IMG/VR virus record: IMGVR_UViG_3300046501_000263
Span: 1 to 30,260 of that record
Length of the DNA stretch: 30,260 bases
Origin: a virus
Direction: 5' to 3' (one strand)
Program-made: the position numbers and the translations under genes
Part shown: in pieces, positions 6,361-13,989 of the stretch
Position numbering within the stretch: the first letter of the stretch is position 1
How the letters are laid out: the number at the start of each line of letters is the position of its first letter
The notes under the pieces: model-generated
Databases searched by the model: none
Seen by the model: the letters and a program-made list of their open reading frames with translations, nothing else
What the model was told of the DNA's origin: nothing

Positions 6361-7461
6361 ATGGGCCGAAGAAGGCTAGCAAAGAATCGGGCGCTGCCGC
6401 CCAATCTGTACGTGAACCCGGCCGGGTACTACTACTACCGGGATCCCGAGAGGAAAACCCAGAAGGGGCTCGGCAGCGACCGGGCCGCGGCCATCCAGGC
6501 GGCGCGGGCGGCCAATGCGGCCCTTGCCACGCGCGAGGCCTCATCGCTCGTCGACTGGGTCCTCGGCCGCACCGACTACACCCTGGCCAGCTGGCTGCCG
6601 GTGTACCGCGAACTGTGGGAGGCGAAGACGGAACCGGCCGACAACACCCTTGCTGGGGCGAAGAGCCTTCTCAAGCGGCTCGGCGCCTCGGACTTCGCGA
6701 AGATGCGCATGCGGCACATCGAGACGGTGCACGTGGCGACCTTTCTGGAGGAGTTCACGAAAGCCAGCGGGACGGGGGCGGCGCACAACATGCGATCGCG
6801 GTTGAGCGATATCTTCAGGTGGGCGGAAACGCAAGGCGTGATCGAGGTCGGCAAAAACCCGGTAGCAGCGACGTTCACCCCCGGCTACAAGGTCAAGCGC
6901 GAGCGGTTGAGCCTGGAGCAGTTTTGGAAGATCCACGCGGAAGCGTCGGCATGGGCCAAGAACGCGATGATGCTGGCCCTGGTCACAGCCCAGCGGCGCG
7001 ACGACATCGCGAACATGAAGTTTGCCGACTACAAGGACGGGTACCTCCATGTGGCCCAGGGCAAGTCGGCTGGCGAGACGAAGCTGCAGCTGGACGGCGC
7101 GATCAAGCTGGCCAAGGTGGGCGTTTCTATCGGGGAAGCGGTGACCGGGTGTCGCGACCTGATCGTGAGCCGGCACCTGGTGCACCACACGGAGCGCTCT
7201 CAAAAGACCAAGCCGGGTGATCCGGTGAGGGCGTCGATGATCTCGATGGCATTCCAGCGGGCGCGCGAGAAGGCGAAAATTGAAGCGTCCGAGGGGCGTA
7301 CGCCGCCGACCTTTCACGAGATCCGCAGCTTGTCGGAACGCCTCTACCGCGAGGAGTTTGGAGCGGATTTCGCGCAGGCGATGCTCGGGCACAAGAGCGC
7401 GCAGATGACCTCGAAATACGACGATTTGCGAGGCGGCTGGAAGACGATTAAGGCGAAGTGA
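6361..7461 (+). CDS. int: Site-specific tyrosine integrase, lambda family (366 aa)
   Basis: It catalyses recombination between attP and attB. The start at 6361 gives MGRRR followed by LPPNLYVNPAGYYYYRDP, matching the arm-binding N-terminus of lambda and HK022 integrases; an in-frame ATG at 6349 would add four residues inside xis. All catalytic residues are present: Arg212 (TAQRRDD), Lys235 (AQGKSAG), His319 and Arg322 (FHEIR), His344 (LGHKS) and Tyr353 (SKYDD). Arg212 and Lys235 carry the same numbers as in lambda Int, and the later four keep lambda spacing. Length is close to lambda Int (356). Its attP target probably lies directly downstream. Confidence 0.95.
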   Translation: MGRRRLAKNRALPPNLYVNPAGYYYYRDPERKTQKGLGSDRAAAIQAARAANAALATREASSLVDWVLGRTDYTLASWLPVYRELWEAKTEPADNTLAGAKSLLKRLGASDFAKMRMRHIETVHVATFLEEFTKASGTGAAHNMRSRLSDIFRWAETQGVIEVGKNPVAATFTPGYKVKRERLSLEQFWKIHAEASAWAKNAMMLALVTAQRRDDIANMKFADYKDGYLHVAQGKSAGETKLQLDGAIKLAKVGVSIGEAVTGCRDLIVSRHLVHHTERSQKTKPGDPVRASMISMAFQRAREKAKIEASEGRTPPTFHEIRSLSERLYREEFGADFAQAMLGHKSAQMTSKYDDLRGGWKTIKAK

Positions 7462-7733
7462 TTCAGTAAAATTTTATACGAATTTCTGTAAAAATCAGGA
7501 ATGCCCTTTAGGTACGGGCGCGGTTTCGAGGGCTGATATTCACATCTGAAACGTGTTGAATCAGGACTAGTTTCTTAGGGAAATCAACGACATACGAGCG
7601 AAAAACAGCGCCTTCGATACCAACAATTTCCGATCTATTCCACCTAATAGAATCAGATACTTACAACTGTATTTTAGTAATTCTTTCAGCACAATTGAGC
7701 AGCCTCAGGCGACCACCGACCGGCGGCGGCACC
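7462..7733. other. AT-rich non-coding region, probable attP
   Basis: This 272-base stretch carries no convincing gene and is far more AT-rich than the rest of the window. It lies directly after int, where lambda and P22 carry attP, and before the conversion gene. AATCAG recurs as a direct repeat at 7493-7498, 7559-7564 and 7651-7656 (the first two extend to AATCAGGA), possible arm-type sites. GCCC (7503-7506) and GGGC (7516-7519) flank nine bases, TTTAGGTAC, a possible core. A near-match to an IHF site (AATCAACGACATA) begins at 7582. The core is a guess; the regional call is firmer. Confidence 0.5.
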
Positions 7734-7979
7734 ATGGCGTCCATGACTACCAATCGACCAAATACCGAACTTGCTGCCGCCGTCGACCAAGCCCTAGTCA
7801 AGGCCGAGATCGAGGGCGTCCAGACCGCTGCCGCCTTCCTGGTGGCGAGCGGCGCCGGGTTCGCACTCACTTGCCGAGTGCTTACCGAGCCGGCGCGGCG
7901 CCGGCCTGCTCAGCCAGGCCCTGCGGCCGCTTCATCTCTCGAACGTGCCGGCCGATCCGCTGGAACGGCTTCTCGATGA
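7734..7979 (+). CDS. Small hypothetical protein, convergent and overlapping with the acyltransferase (81 aa)
   Basis: The frame opens at ATG 7734 (or ATG 7743) with no strong ribosome binding site. Residues up to about 54 look like a real small helical protein (AAAVDQALVKAEIEGVQTAA and GFALTCRVLTEPARRR). The remainder reads antisense through the last 98 bases of the acyltransferase gene and looks like shadow sequence. The 3' end may therefore have been replaced at a mosaic junction near 7885-7900. It could be a degraded or host-derived gene next to attP. I do not assign a function. Confidence 0.35.
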   Translation: MASMTTNRPNTELAAAVDQALVKAEIEGVQTAAAFLVASGAGFALTCRVLTEPARRRPAQPGPAAASSLERAGRSAGTASR

Positions 7980-8919
7980 GGTAGTAGGAAGCCGTCGCCG
8001 CCAGTAGCGTGCTGCTTACGATCCAGAGTGCGCTGATCGCCTCATCGTTACCGAAGAACGAGATCGCCAGCGGGTGTAGCAGGTAGACCGAATAGCTGAT
8101 CGTGCCCAGGAACACCAGGGTCGCCGGCATCGTCTTGGCGCGTTCGAAGCACAGGAACAGGCCCACGGCCAGGGTATAGGCCAGGGCCCAGCGGTACGGA
8201 TTGTCGCCGGCGCCATGGCTGTAGCCCAGCATGCAGACACCGACCAGGCTGACCAAGAGCACGGCGATGCGGCGCAGCGGGAGGAATTCGCCAGCCAGTC
8301 GGGCCAGACGCAGCTCGGCGCCGAAGAACATCAGCATCAGGGCGATGGGCAGGGCGACAGGCAGCTTCAGCCCGGTGACGAAGCGGGCCGCCGCCATCAG
8401 CAGAGCCAGCACAACGCTCAGGGCGAACGCGGCACGCATCGCCTTGCGGTCGTGCACGACGCCCAGCAGCAGCATGCCGGACACGGTGAAGTAGAAGAGT
8501 AGTTCGATTTGCAGCGTCCAGAACACGCCGAGCGCATTGGGCACGCCGATGAACTGCTGCAGCATGGTGAAGTTGAGCAGCACCTCGGCCGCGCTGAGTT
8601 TCGCCGTCTCCTCGGCACCCATGAGCACCGCCAGCAGGATAGCGACGATGTATAACGGCCAGAGACGGAAGAGGCGGGAGATCCAGAAGGACGACAGCGT
8701 CGATTGCGGGCCGATGCTGAGCGGGATGATGTAGCCGCTGATCAGGAAGAAGGCGGCGACGCCGACGCGGCCCGGGGCGAGGTAGAGGATGTCGGTGAAC
8801 AGCGGGCTGCTGTGGCCAATCCAGTGCAGCGGTACGATGTGCTGCGCCAGGACAAGAAGCGCGGCGATGCCCCGCAGCGCGTCGAGTCCCTGCATCCTCG
8901 TAGTCTTGGAATGGTCCAT
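7882..8919 (-). CDS. Acyltransferase 3 family membrane protein, probable O-antigen acetylase (345 aa)
   Basis: The protein has about ten hydrophobic segments and the markers of the acyltransferase 3 family (PF01757): GLDALRGIAALLVLAQH near the N-terminus (Arg16, His27), FWTLQIELLFYF mid-protein and SYSVYLLHP near the C-terminus. Such inner-membrane enzymes transfer acyl groups to surface polysaccharide. Phage Sf6 oac sits in the same place, between the tail genes and attP, and changes the host O-antigen so that related phages no longer bind. Substrate and conversion role are inference. No strong ribosome binding site is seen before 8919; an in-frame ATG eight codons downstream is possible. 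Confidence 0.8.
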   Translation of the reverse strand: MDHSKTTRMQGLDALRGIAALLVLAQHIVPLHWIGHSSPLFTDILYLAPGRVGVAAFFLISGYIIPLSIGPQSTLSSFWISRLFRLWPLYIVAILLAVLMGAEETAKLSAAEVLLNFTMLQQFIGVPNALGVFWTLQIELLFYFTVSGMLLLGVVHDRKAMRAAFALSVVLALLMAAARFVTGLKLPVALPIALMLMFFGAELRLARLAGEFLPLRRIAVLLVSLVGVCMLGYSHGAGDNPYRWALAYTLAVGLFLCFERAKTMPATLVFLGTISYSVYLLHPLAISFFGNDEAISALWIVSSTLLAATASYYLIEKPFQRIGRHVREMKRPQGLAEQAGAAPAR

Positions 8920-8991
8920 GTCAGCCGGTCATATTGATTTTGACAAGTGGCTGACAGTAGCTGAACAGATGCCGAAACGCAACAGCTTTGC

Positions 8992-9519
8992 TCAGGCGCC
9001 CGACATCTTGGCGATTGTCGCATCCTTAACCTGCGAGCTGCGCGAGCTGCCGAACTCGAACTGGTGCGCATCACGCAGACAGGCGCCGAAGATGCCCGAG
9101 ATCGCCGACAGCAGGCCGACCACCTCGCCGGGCAGCTTTTCTCGGTACAGCACCAGCACCAGCAGGCAGGCAATCAGGCCCAACACGTCGAGCGCCACCA
9201 TGACGTCGGCACGACGGTTGCCAAACCCGGACTTGTGCAGCTCGATGTCGCGGCCGCGCGCACTTTGGACGTCGACCAGGTAGGCTTTCTCCATGTCTCC
9301 CTGCTGGGCGTCGAACGCGAGCTGGAACTCCATGACCTTGGCCGGGTCGGCCTGGATCGCAGCCACGGCGGCCGTCCCGTCCTGCATGCCGGTGACGGTT
9401 TTGGCGACGTCGATGACCTTGCCGGCAACTTCCTCGGCCTTGTCGCTGCCGGTCAACAGCCGGATGATGCCGGGCGCGAACTGCGCCAGTTGCATTGCGA
9501 TGGGGATCAAAGGTGCCAT
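8992..9519 (-). CDS. Holin of the 3TM / GTA type (175 aa)
   Basis: The start at 9519 has GGGAG six bases upstream inside the end of the muramidase gene; the frame extends further upstream but without a site. The N-terminal MAPLIPIAMQLAQFAPGIIRL is amphipathic or membrane-associated. A soluble, charged middle follows (DPAKVMEFQLAFDAQQGDMEK), then two hydrophobic helices (VMVALDVLGLIACLLVLVL and VVGLLSAISGIFGACL). This arrangement fits the 3TM holin family known from gene-transfer agents and phages (PF11351). It would permeabilise the inner membrane and release the muramidase. A general lysis-associated membrane protein is the alternative. Confidence 0.65.
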   Translation of the reverse strand: MAPLIPIAMQLAQFAPGIIRLLTGSDKAEEVAGKVIDVAKTVTGMQDGTAAVAAIQADPAKVMEFQLAFDAQQGDMEKAYLVDVQSARGRDIELHKSGFGNRRADVMVALDVLGLIACLLVLVLYREKLPGEVVGLLSAISGIFGACLRDAHQFEFGSSRSSQVKDATIAKMSGA

Positions 9520-9520
9520 G

Positions 9521-10006
9521 TCATGCTCCCACGAGGATATTGCGCGCGATGCGCCGGGTCCAGCCGCGGGCATTCTGCGGCCAGTTGTTCAGGTCGGTCA
9601 GGTACGTCAGGCGCTTTGCGTTGAACAGCGCGACAGTGCGCCACGGGTCGGCAGCGCGCGCCGCGGCGATGGTCGCAGGGCCGATCACGCCATCCGGCCT
9701 GGCGCCGACGCATTCCTGCAGCCAGCGCACCGGGTAACCGCCGTTATAGGCAGCGTCGAAGACTTGGTAAGCGACGTGCGGGTCGAGCTGGTCGCATTGG
9801 TACTTGTCCCAATACCAGGCCTTGGCGATCTCGCGCGCGGTGGTCAGTGGCAGGTCGCGCATGTCGCCCTTGTAGCCCCACAGGCGGGCGACACGCTCGG
9901 TGACGCCGTACTTGGTCGCGCCGCCCGGGTCGGCCTGCATGTCGCGGTCCGAGAAGCCGCCCTCGATGTCGGCGATGGTGGCAAAGGCGTGGTCGAATGC
10001 GTTCAC
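9521..10006 (-). CDS. Endolysin, GH108 N-acetylmuramidase (161 aa)
   Basis: The N-terminal half matches glycoside hydrolase family 108: catalytic Glu15 in the IEGGFS motif, followed by DPGGATKYGVT (26-36). The C-terminal half, with YNGGYP and GARPDGVIGPATIAA, matches the associated peptidoglycan-binding domain. It cuts the glycan backbone of the cell wall at the end of infection. No signal peptide or signal anchor is visible, so export should depend on a holin. The start codon is GTG (10004-10006), two bases after the stop of the upstream gene. Both neighbours in this cassette are membrane proteins. Confidence 0.9.
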   Translation of the reverse strand: MNAFDHAFATIADIEGGFSDRDMQADPGGATKYGVTERVARLWGYKGDMRDLPLTTAREIAKAWYWDKYQCDQLDPHVAYQVFDAAYNGGYPVRWLQECVGARPDGVIGPATIAAARAADPWRTVALFNAKRLTYLTDLNNWPQNARGWTRRIARNILVGA

Positions 10007-10008
10007 GA

Positions 10009-10254
10009 TCAGCCCCTTACGTGCGAGAGCAGCCAGGTAATGCCGCTACCGAGCGTGCCGGCCGCGCCGCCGATCAGCATCAGCGTGCGCCAACCGCCGC
10101 GCGCTTCGGCCAGCTGGGCCAGCACCTTATCGAGCTTCTCGTTCTGCACGGTGTTGGTCACGCGCAGATCGGCAACCGCAGCCTTTAAGTAGGACACCTC
10201 GACCTGTAGGGCGGCCAAGGTGATCGCGTTTTGTTGTTCCGTGGCGGGAGTCAT
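10009..10254 (-). CDS. XhlA-like lysis membrane protein or small holin (81 aa)
   Basis: The ATG at 10254 begins a protein with a predicted coiled coil (LAALQVEVSYLKAAVADLR, VQNEKLDKVLAQLAEA) and one C-terminal membrane helix (TLMLIGGAAGTLGSGITWLL). That layout matches the XhlA (haemolysin/holin accessory) family. With the muramidase and the 3TM protein downstream it forms a lysis cassette. It could be the holin, a holin partner or an antiholin; sequence alone does not decide. The open frame extends to 10362, but the upstream part overlaps the tailspike end and does not look coding. Confidence 0.65.
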   Translation of the reverse strand: MTPATEQQNAITLAALQVEVSYLKAAVADLRVTNTVQNEKLDKVLAQLAEARGGWRTLMLIGGAAGTLGSGITWLLSHVRG

Positions 10255-10295
10255 GGTTTTTGTTCTTTCATTTTCAGGGTCTAGTTGTGGATCAG

Positions 10296-10313
10296 TAATC
10301 CCGTGCGGGGTTA
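10296..10313 (-). other. Stem-loop at the tailspike 3' end
   Basis: TAATCCC (10296-10302) pairs with GGGGTTA (10307-10313), with one G-T pair and a 4-base loop. The hairpin includes the tailspike stop codon. No T run follows on the - strand, so it is probably an RNA structure at the gene end rather than a terminator. It may be fortuitous. Confidence 0.3.
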
Positions 10314-12014
10314 CAGGCCGAATGCGCCGCTGATGCCGATCTTCGTGACGGTCGCACTGCATTTCACCGTGGCCGCAAACTCTGCAGTGGCAACCAAGGT
10401 CGTGCCGGAGATCGAGAACGTTGGATAGGGCATGCTGCCGCCGAAGTAGTCGAGCAGTTGCACGAGCGTGGTCACGCTGGCGGGCGCATTGAGCGCGAAA
10501 TTCACCACCAGCAGATAGGTTTTCTTGGCCGGCCCGGCCTCATCTGCAAGCTCGACGCGCACCAGGTAGGTCTCGTTCCTGGTCACATACAACGTCGCGA
10601 TGTTGTTGTCCCCAGCAGCCATCGCCACGGGCGCGATTTGGTACGGTTTGATCAATGCATTGACCGTGCCGTCGTCGCGCGTCTCGAAGGTGTCGCACAG
10701 GATGAGTTGCCCGCGGCGGGCATACGGCTGCAGGGAGCTGATGGCGCCGAGCAGATAGGTTCTGTTGGTGCCGGCGCACATGTCCCAGGTCGAGCTCTGT
10801 GCGTCATTGAACAGCTCCAGCGTGATATTGCCGTGGAAGTTGGTGGCAAAGCGAGTCGAGTTGTTCTGGATAATCGCGACCGGCTTGTGCTTCCAGAACT
10901 GGCCCGAGAGCGGCGCGTTGTAGACGATGATGTTATTGCTTGTCGAGTCAGACCCGCCAATGCGAACTTTCGGGACCACTGCCCCGGTCTCACTGTCCAC
11001 CACGGTGCAGTTGCGCAGGCCCGTGCCGTGGAAAGAATCATTCCCTCCGGTGCGACGGTAGACCAGGGCCTCCACGCACTCCGGGGTGAAATCGCAATTC
11101 TCCGCGACGACGAACTCGGTAAAGCTCCCAACAGATTTGTTATGGGCGAGCAGGCCAATGGCGAGCTTGCCGAACTGGCAGTCACGAATGGTCACGCCGC
11201 ACTGGCCGTCGAACTCTAGGGCGTTGGCCAGGCCATCATCGCTGGAAAACAGGACGCCGGAGATAATGGCCCCAGCCAGTCCGCCGCTGCCGCCCGCGCT
11301 GAATAGAATCGAAGTGCCCGCATCGAGCCCATACGAGCGGAACTCGGTGGCTTTGAACCCTTCGCCCACAATGTTGGGGAACTCGAAGGACGAGGGCTTC
11401 TTGATCTGCTTGGTGATCCGATACCCGCCGCCCGGAACGAACATCGTACGTCCCTTCGCATGGCAGTGATCCAGGCAAGCTTGAAGCGGCGCGGTCACAT
11501 CGACGGCGAAGGCCCTGACGCGCACGTCGGCTATCTGCTCCTCGGTCATGAAATCGAACACGCTGACCGTGTCGCTCAGCTTGTCTTGCACGTTGCGCAC
11601 TTCCGCGCCAACGGCGCCCTGGATGAAGCCGATCAGGGATGCGCCGATCTGGGTCGCCAAGTCCGATAGCTTGGCCTTGATGCCGCCGAACCAGGTTCCG
11701 CCGATCTTCTCGGCGCCGTCGTTCGCGCTAAGGTCTCCCGGCATCACTGGCGCCTGATAATTGCTGACCGTATAGATCGTGACGCCGCTGGCGTCCGTGA
11801 TCTTTACGTCGTAGGCCCCGCTCCAGAACACCAGGGCCTCGCCGCGTGCATTGAGCACGATGGGGTTCGGGTTCGCGGTGATTCCGGCCGCGTCCGAATA
11901 CGTCGCCTTTGGCGTGGTCGTCCCGGCTTCGAAGGTGAAAATCCGGCCGCCAGCGAGCGGCACCCCGGCGTTGTTCGTGAACTGTTGTTTGCCAGTTGGC
12001 ATGATGCTCGGCAT
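10311..12014 (-). CDS. Tailspike with beta-helix (pectate-lyase-like) domain (567 aa)
   Basis: Residues about 1-95 form a head-binding-type domain (QQFTNNAGVPLAGGR, FEAGTTTPKATYSDA, NPIVLNARGEALVFW, YDVKITDASG) shared by many podovirus tailspikes. From about residue 150, VSVFDFMTEEQ, APLQACLDHCHAKGRTMFVP and GGYRITKQI mark a Pectate_lyase_3 right-handed beta-helix, followed by repetitive strands (GVTIRDCQFG, GLRNCTVVDSE). Such spikes bind and often cleave host surface polysaccharide. The substrate cannot be read from sequence. The gene follows a terminator-like hairpin at 12033-12048 and has GGAG upstream of its ATG. Confidence 0.85.
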   Translation of the reverse strand: MPSIMPTGKQQFTNNAGVPLAGGRIFTFEAGTTTPKATYSDAAGITANPNPIVLNARGEALVFWSGAYDVKITDASGVTIYTVSNYQAPVMPGDLSANDGAEKIGGTWFGGIKAKLSDLATQIGASLIGFIQGAVGAEVRNVQDKLSDTVSVFDFMTEEQIADVRVRAFAVDVTAPLQACLDHCHAKGRTMFVPGGGYRITKQIKKPSSFEFPNIVGEGFKATEFRSYGLDAGTSILFSAGGSGGLAGAIISGVLFSSDDGLANALEFDGQCGVTIRDCQFGKLAIGLLAHNKSVGSFTEFVVAENCDFTPECVEALVYRRTGGNDSFHGTGLRNCTVVDSETGAVVPKVRIGGSDSTSNNIIVYNAPLSGQFWKHKPVAIIQNNSTRFATNFHGNITLELFNDAQSSTWDMCAGTNRTYLLGAISSLQPYARRGQLILCDTFETRDDGTVNALIKPYQIAPVAMAAGDNNIATLYVTRNETYLVRVELADEAGPAKKTYLLVVNFALNAPASVTTLVQLLDYFGGSMPYPTFSISGTTLVATAEFAATVKCSATVTKIGISGAFGL

Positions 12015-12032
12015 CGGCTACTCCATAAAAAA

Positions 12033-12048
12033 ACCGCCCGAAGGCGGT
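12033..12048 (-). terminator. Terminator-like hairpin between tail fibre and tailspike genes
   Basis: On the - strand the sequence reads ACCGCC, loop TTCG, GGCGGT, then a run of T residues (complement of the A run at 12027-12033). This is a textbook intrinsic terminator with a stable UUCG loop. It lies inside the late region, so polymerase must read through it, or the tailspike is deliberately expressed less. Confidence 0.8.
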
Positions 12049-12070
12049 CTGTATCGAAGGGTTGGTTGTT

Positions 12071-12508
12071 CTAATATCCGGTCGCTTCCCATGTGAAGCG
12101 CTTTGCTGCATTGGTGGTGCCGGCACCCGAGCTGTAGACCGTGACCTGGTCGACGGCCAGTTCGCCGTGTGCGAAAGTGATGCCGCTGGCTTCGGTCACG
12201 CCGGTTTCCTCGCATTTAAGGGCCACGCAACGTGTCTTGAACTGCAAAGGGAACGTAATCACCACGACCCCTGATTCGTCCGTCGCTGCGGCTCCCCACT
12301 GGCGGGTAAAGCCGCCGGGGAAGACTTGGTAGCCGTCCTCGCCGAGCGACTGGTTCTTCCCAGTGAAGTCTGCAAGGCCTATCAGATTGGCCGAGAAGCC
12401 GCCCACGCGATCGAACAGCTGCTGGAAGTAGTTGAGCCATGTGCGCGAGAACATGCCGGTCCGCGGGTCCACGGCCGGTTCGCGAGATGATGGGGGCGTC
12501 AGCTTCAC
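12071..12508 (-). CDS. Tail fibre / gp53-like tail protein (145 aa)
   Basis: The start is GTG at 12508, overlapping the upstream stop (GTGA). The N-terminus (EPAVDPRTGMFSRTWLNYFQQLFDRVGG) is the short virion-attachment segment often seen in podovirus and siphovirus tail proteins. The C-terminal part (GYQVFPGGFTRQWG, VITFPLQFKTRC, VTVYSSGAG) matches the gp53-like C-terminal fold of tail fibres. It sits after the gp10-like gene, where P22 encodes its tail needle gp26, but has no long coiled coil, so it is a fibre-like protein rather than a needle. Confidence 0.7.
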   Translation of the reverse strand: MKLTPPSSREPAVDPRTGMFSRTWLNYFQQLFDRVGGFSANLIGLADFTGKNQSLGEDGYQVFPGGFTRQWGAAATDESGVVVITFPLQFKTRCVALKCEETGVTEASGITFAHGELAVDQVTVYSSGAGTTNAAKRFTWEATGY

Positions 12509-13929
12509 GATGCGCCCAACCTTACCTGCGCCGAGCCCCCGAGCAGCACGACCTTGACCGGGTCACTGATCGTCAGCCGGAAGACCCTGCTGCGGCTGCG
12601 CCCCAGGCGCCGCCAGATCGCCCGGGCGTTGTAGTTGCCGACCGAACCGATCGAGCGCGCGTGCTGATTGCTCCAGACCATGGCCTTGTCCGACCACTCA
12701 AGCACCGCCTGCGGGTCGCTACCCTGGCCGGACTGCAGACCGACGCCCGACTCGAGCTCGACCTGCACCGAGTCGAAGTGCATGTGGTGCGATTCCGGGT
12801 TGGCTATATAGCCGGTCACGCGGATCCGCGGCAACGGTGCACCGTTGTCGGTATAGCAGTCCATGTCGAGCGCGTACAGGTTGCCGTTCTCCCAGTCGCC
12901 CACCACGTGCTGGCCCGTGAAAGCGATATGGCAGATCGAGCGGTGTCGGTTCAGGCTGCCGGTGCCCGGGTTGCGCCACAGGCGCTCGTGCCACTGGCCA
13001 GTCGCGGCGTCGAACACCCATGTGGCGTTAGCGCTCGGGAAGGACAGGACATAGAACGTATGGCCCTCATTCTCGTAGGCGTAGGCAATGGCGTCCCTGA
13101 CCGTCGCGTACTGCGAGATGGCGTAGTCGATAGCCTCGGTCGAGATGCGCGCAGGCTGGTAGCCCTGTGCCCGGAACACCGCCAGCGATCCGGAATCGTC
13201 GGCCCCAAGCCAGATCAACGAGTTGTCCATGCGCGCCACCGACCACGGCGCCGAGCAGCCAACCTGAATCGACGTCGAGGTGCGCGTGAGCGGGAAGTCG
13301 GCGTCGCCAGAGTTCACCCAGATCTCGATGTTGTTCCTCTTGAAGAACCAGATCTCGCGGTGGTCGACGATGTGCCGCACGATCGGGTCGGCCGTTCCTT
13401 CAACGCTGGCGAAGTCCAGCGCATCGAAGGTCGCGGCGAACAGGCCAGAGATGTAAAACTGGGCTGTGCCCGGCTTGTTGAAGATGAAGTAGCCGTCGAG
13501 GTAGGCAACCCAGTTGGCGCCGTAGAAGGCCTCGTCAACGATCTGCTTCAGGGTGTTGTCGGCCAGGGTCAGGCTGTAGCCATTAGCGCCGTCGACGATC
13601 ACCGCGACCTTGCCGTTGTCGGCGATCGACACCGGGCCGGTGGAGGTGGCCAGCGTGCCGACCAGAGTCACGCCCCAGGCGGCATTGATCCGGAAGACCG
13701 ACGAGCCTTGCACCACGATCGGATCACCGACCGACGTCGGGTACATGCCACGGATGCCGCCGGTGCCGGGCAGGGCCAGCAGCAGCCGTAGGCCGGGCGT
13801 GCCGTACATGGCCGTCACCGTGCGCGCGCCGCCGCTCTGGTCGACCACCGGGAACAGGTTGATGCTGCGCTGAGCGTCCATACCTCGGGACCGAAGGGCA
13901 TAGGCGCCGCCTACAAATGGAATCTGCAT
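12505..13929 (-). CDS. P22 gp10-like tail hub / packaged-DNA stabilisation protein (474 aa)
   Basis: The length is close to P22 gp10 (472 aa). The N-terminus (QIPFVGGAYALRSRGMDAQR, INLFPVVD, YGTPGLRLL) and later segments (HREIWFFKRNNIEIW, TSTSIQVGCSAPWSV, NEGHTFYVLSFPSANATWVF, GQWHERLW, DWENGNLYALD) are characteristic of the family. The protein closes the portal after packaging and forms part of the tail hub to which spikes attach. In P22 it directly follows gp4; here it follows the ejection-protein genes, so the order is rearranged while the function is probably kept. Confidence 0.85.
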   Translation of the reverse strand: MQIPFVGGAYALRSRGMDAQRSINLFPVVDQSGGARTVTAMYGTPGLRLLLALPGTGGIRGMYPTSVGDPIVVQGSSVFRINAAWGVTLVGTLATSTGPVSIADNGKVAVIVDGANGYSLTLADNTLKQIVDEAFYGANWVAYLDGYFIFNKPGTAQFYISGLFAATFDALDFASVEGTADPIVRHIVDHREIWFFKRNNIEIWVNSGDADFPLTRTSTSIQVGCSAPWSVARMDNSLIWLGADDSGSLAVFRAQGYQPARISTEAIDYAISQYATVRDAIAYAYENEGHTFYVLSFPSANATWVFDAATGQWHERLWRNPGTGSLNRHRSICHIAFTGQHVVGDWENGNLYALDMDCYTDNGAPLPRIRVTGYIANPESHHMHFDSVQVELESGVGLQSGQGSDPQAVLEWSDKAMVWSNQHARSIGSVGNYNARAIWRRLGRSRSRVFRLTISDPVKVVLLGGSAQVRLGAS

Positions 13930-13948
13930 GGGTCTTGGTCGTAAAGAA

Positions 13949-13964
13949 GCCCGCGTGAGCGGGC
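13949..13964 (-). terminator. Terminator-like hairpin after the large ejection gene
   Basis: GCCCGC (13949-13954) and GCGGGC (13959-13964) form a perfect 6-bp stem with a 4-base loop. On the - strand it is followed by TTCTTTAC, a weak T tract. It lies in the 60-base gap between the large ejection gene and the gp10-like gene. Confidence 0.6.
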
Positions 13965-13989
13965 CGGTGGATTCGTATTACCGGAACTT

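Noticed and set aside
7462-7733. tRNA gene or tRNA-derived attachment site
   Set aside because: A short GGTTTCGAGG segment recalls a T-arm, but no cloverleaf with acceptor and anticodon stems could be formed.
10255-10275. Six-codon ORF whose stop overlaps the XhlA-like start
   Set aside because: Too short and with no clear ribosome site. Not distinguishable from chance.
10311-12014. Diversity-generating retroelement target in the tailspike or LamG-like protein
   Set aside because: No reverse transcriptase gene or matching template repeat was seen in the window.
12439-13791. 450-codon + strand frame opposite the gp10-like gene
   Set aside because: Antisense shadow of a protein with clear family motifs and expected length.
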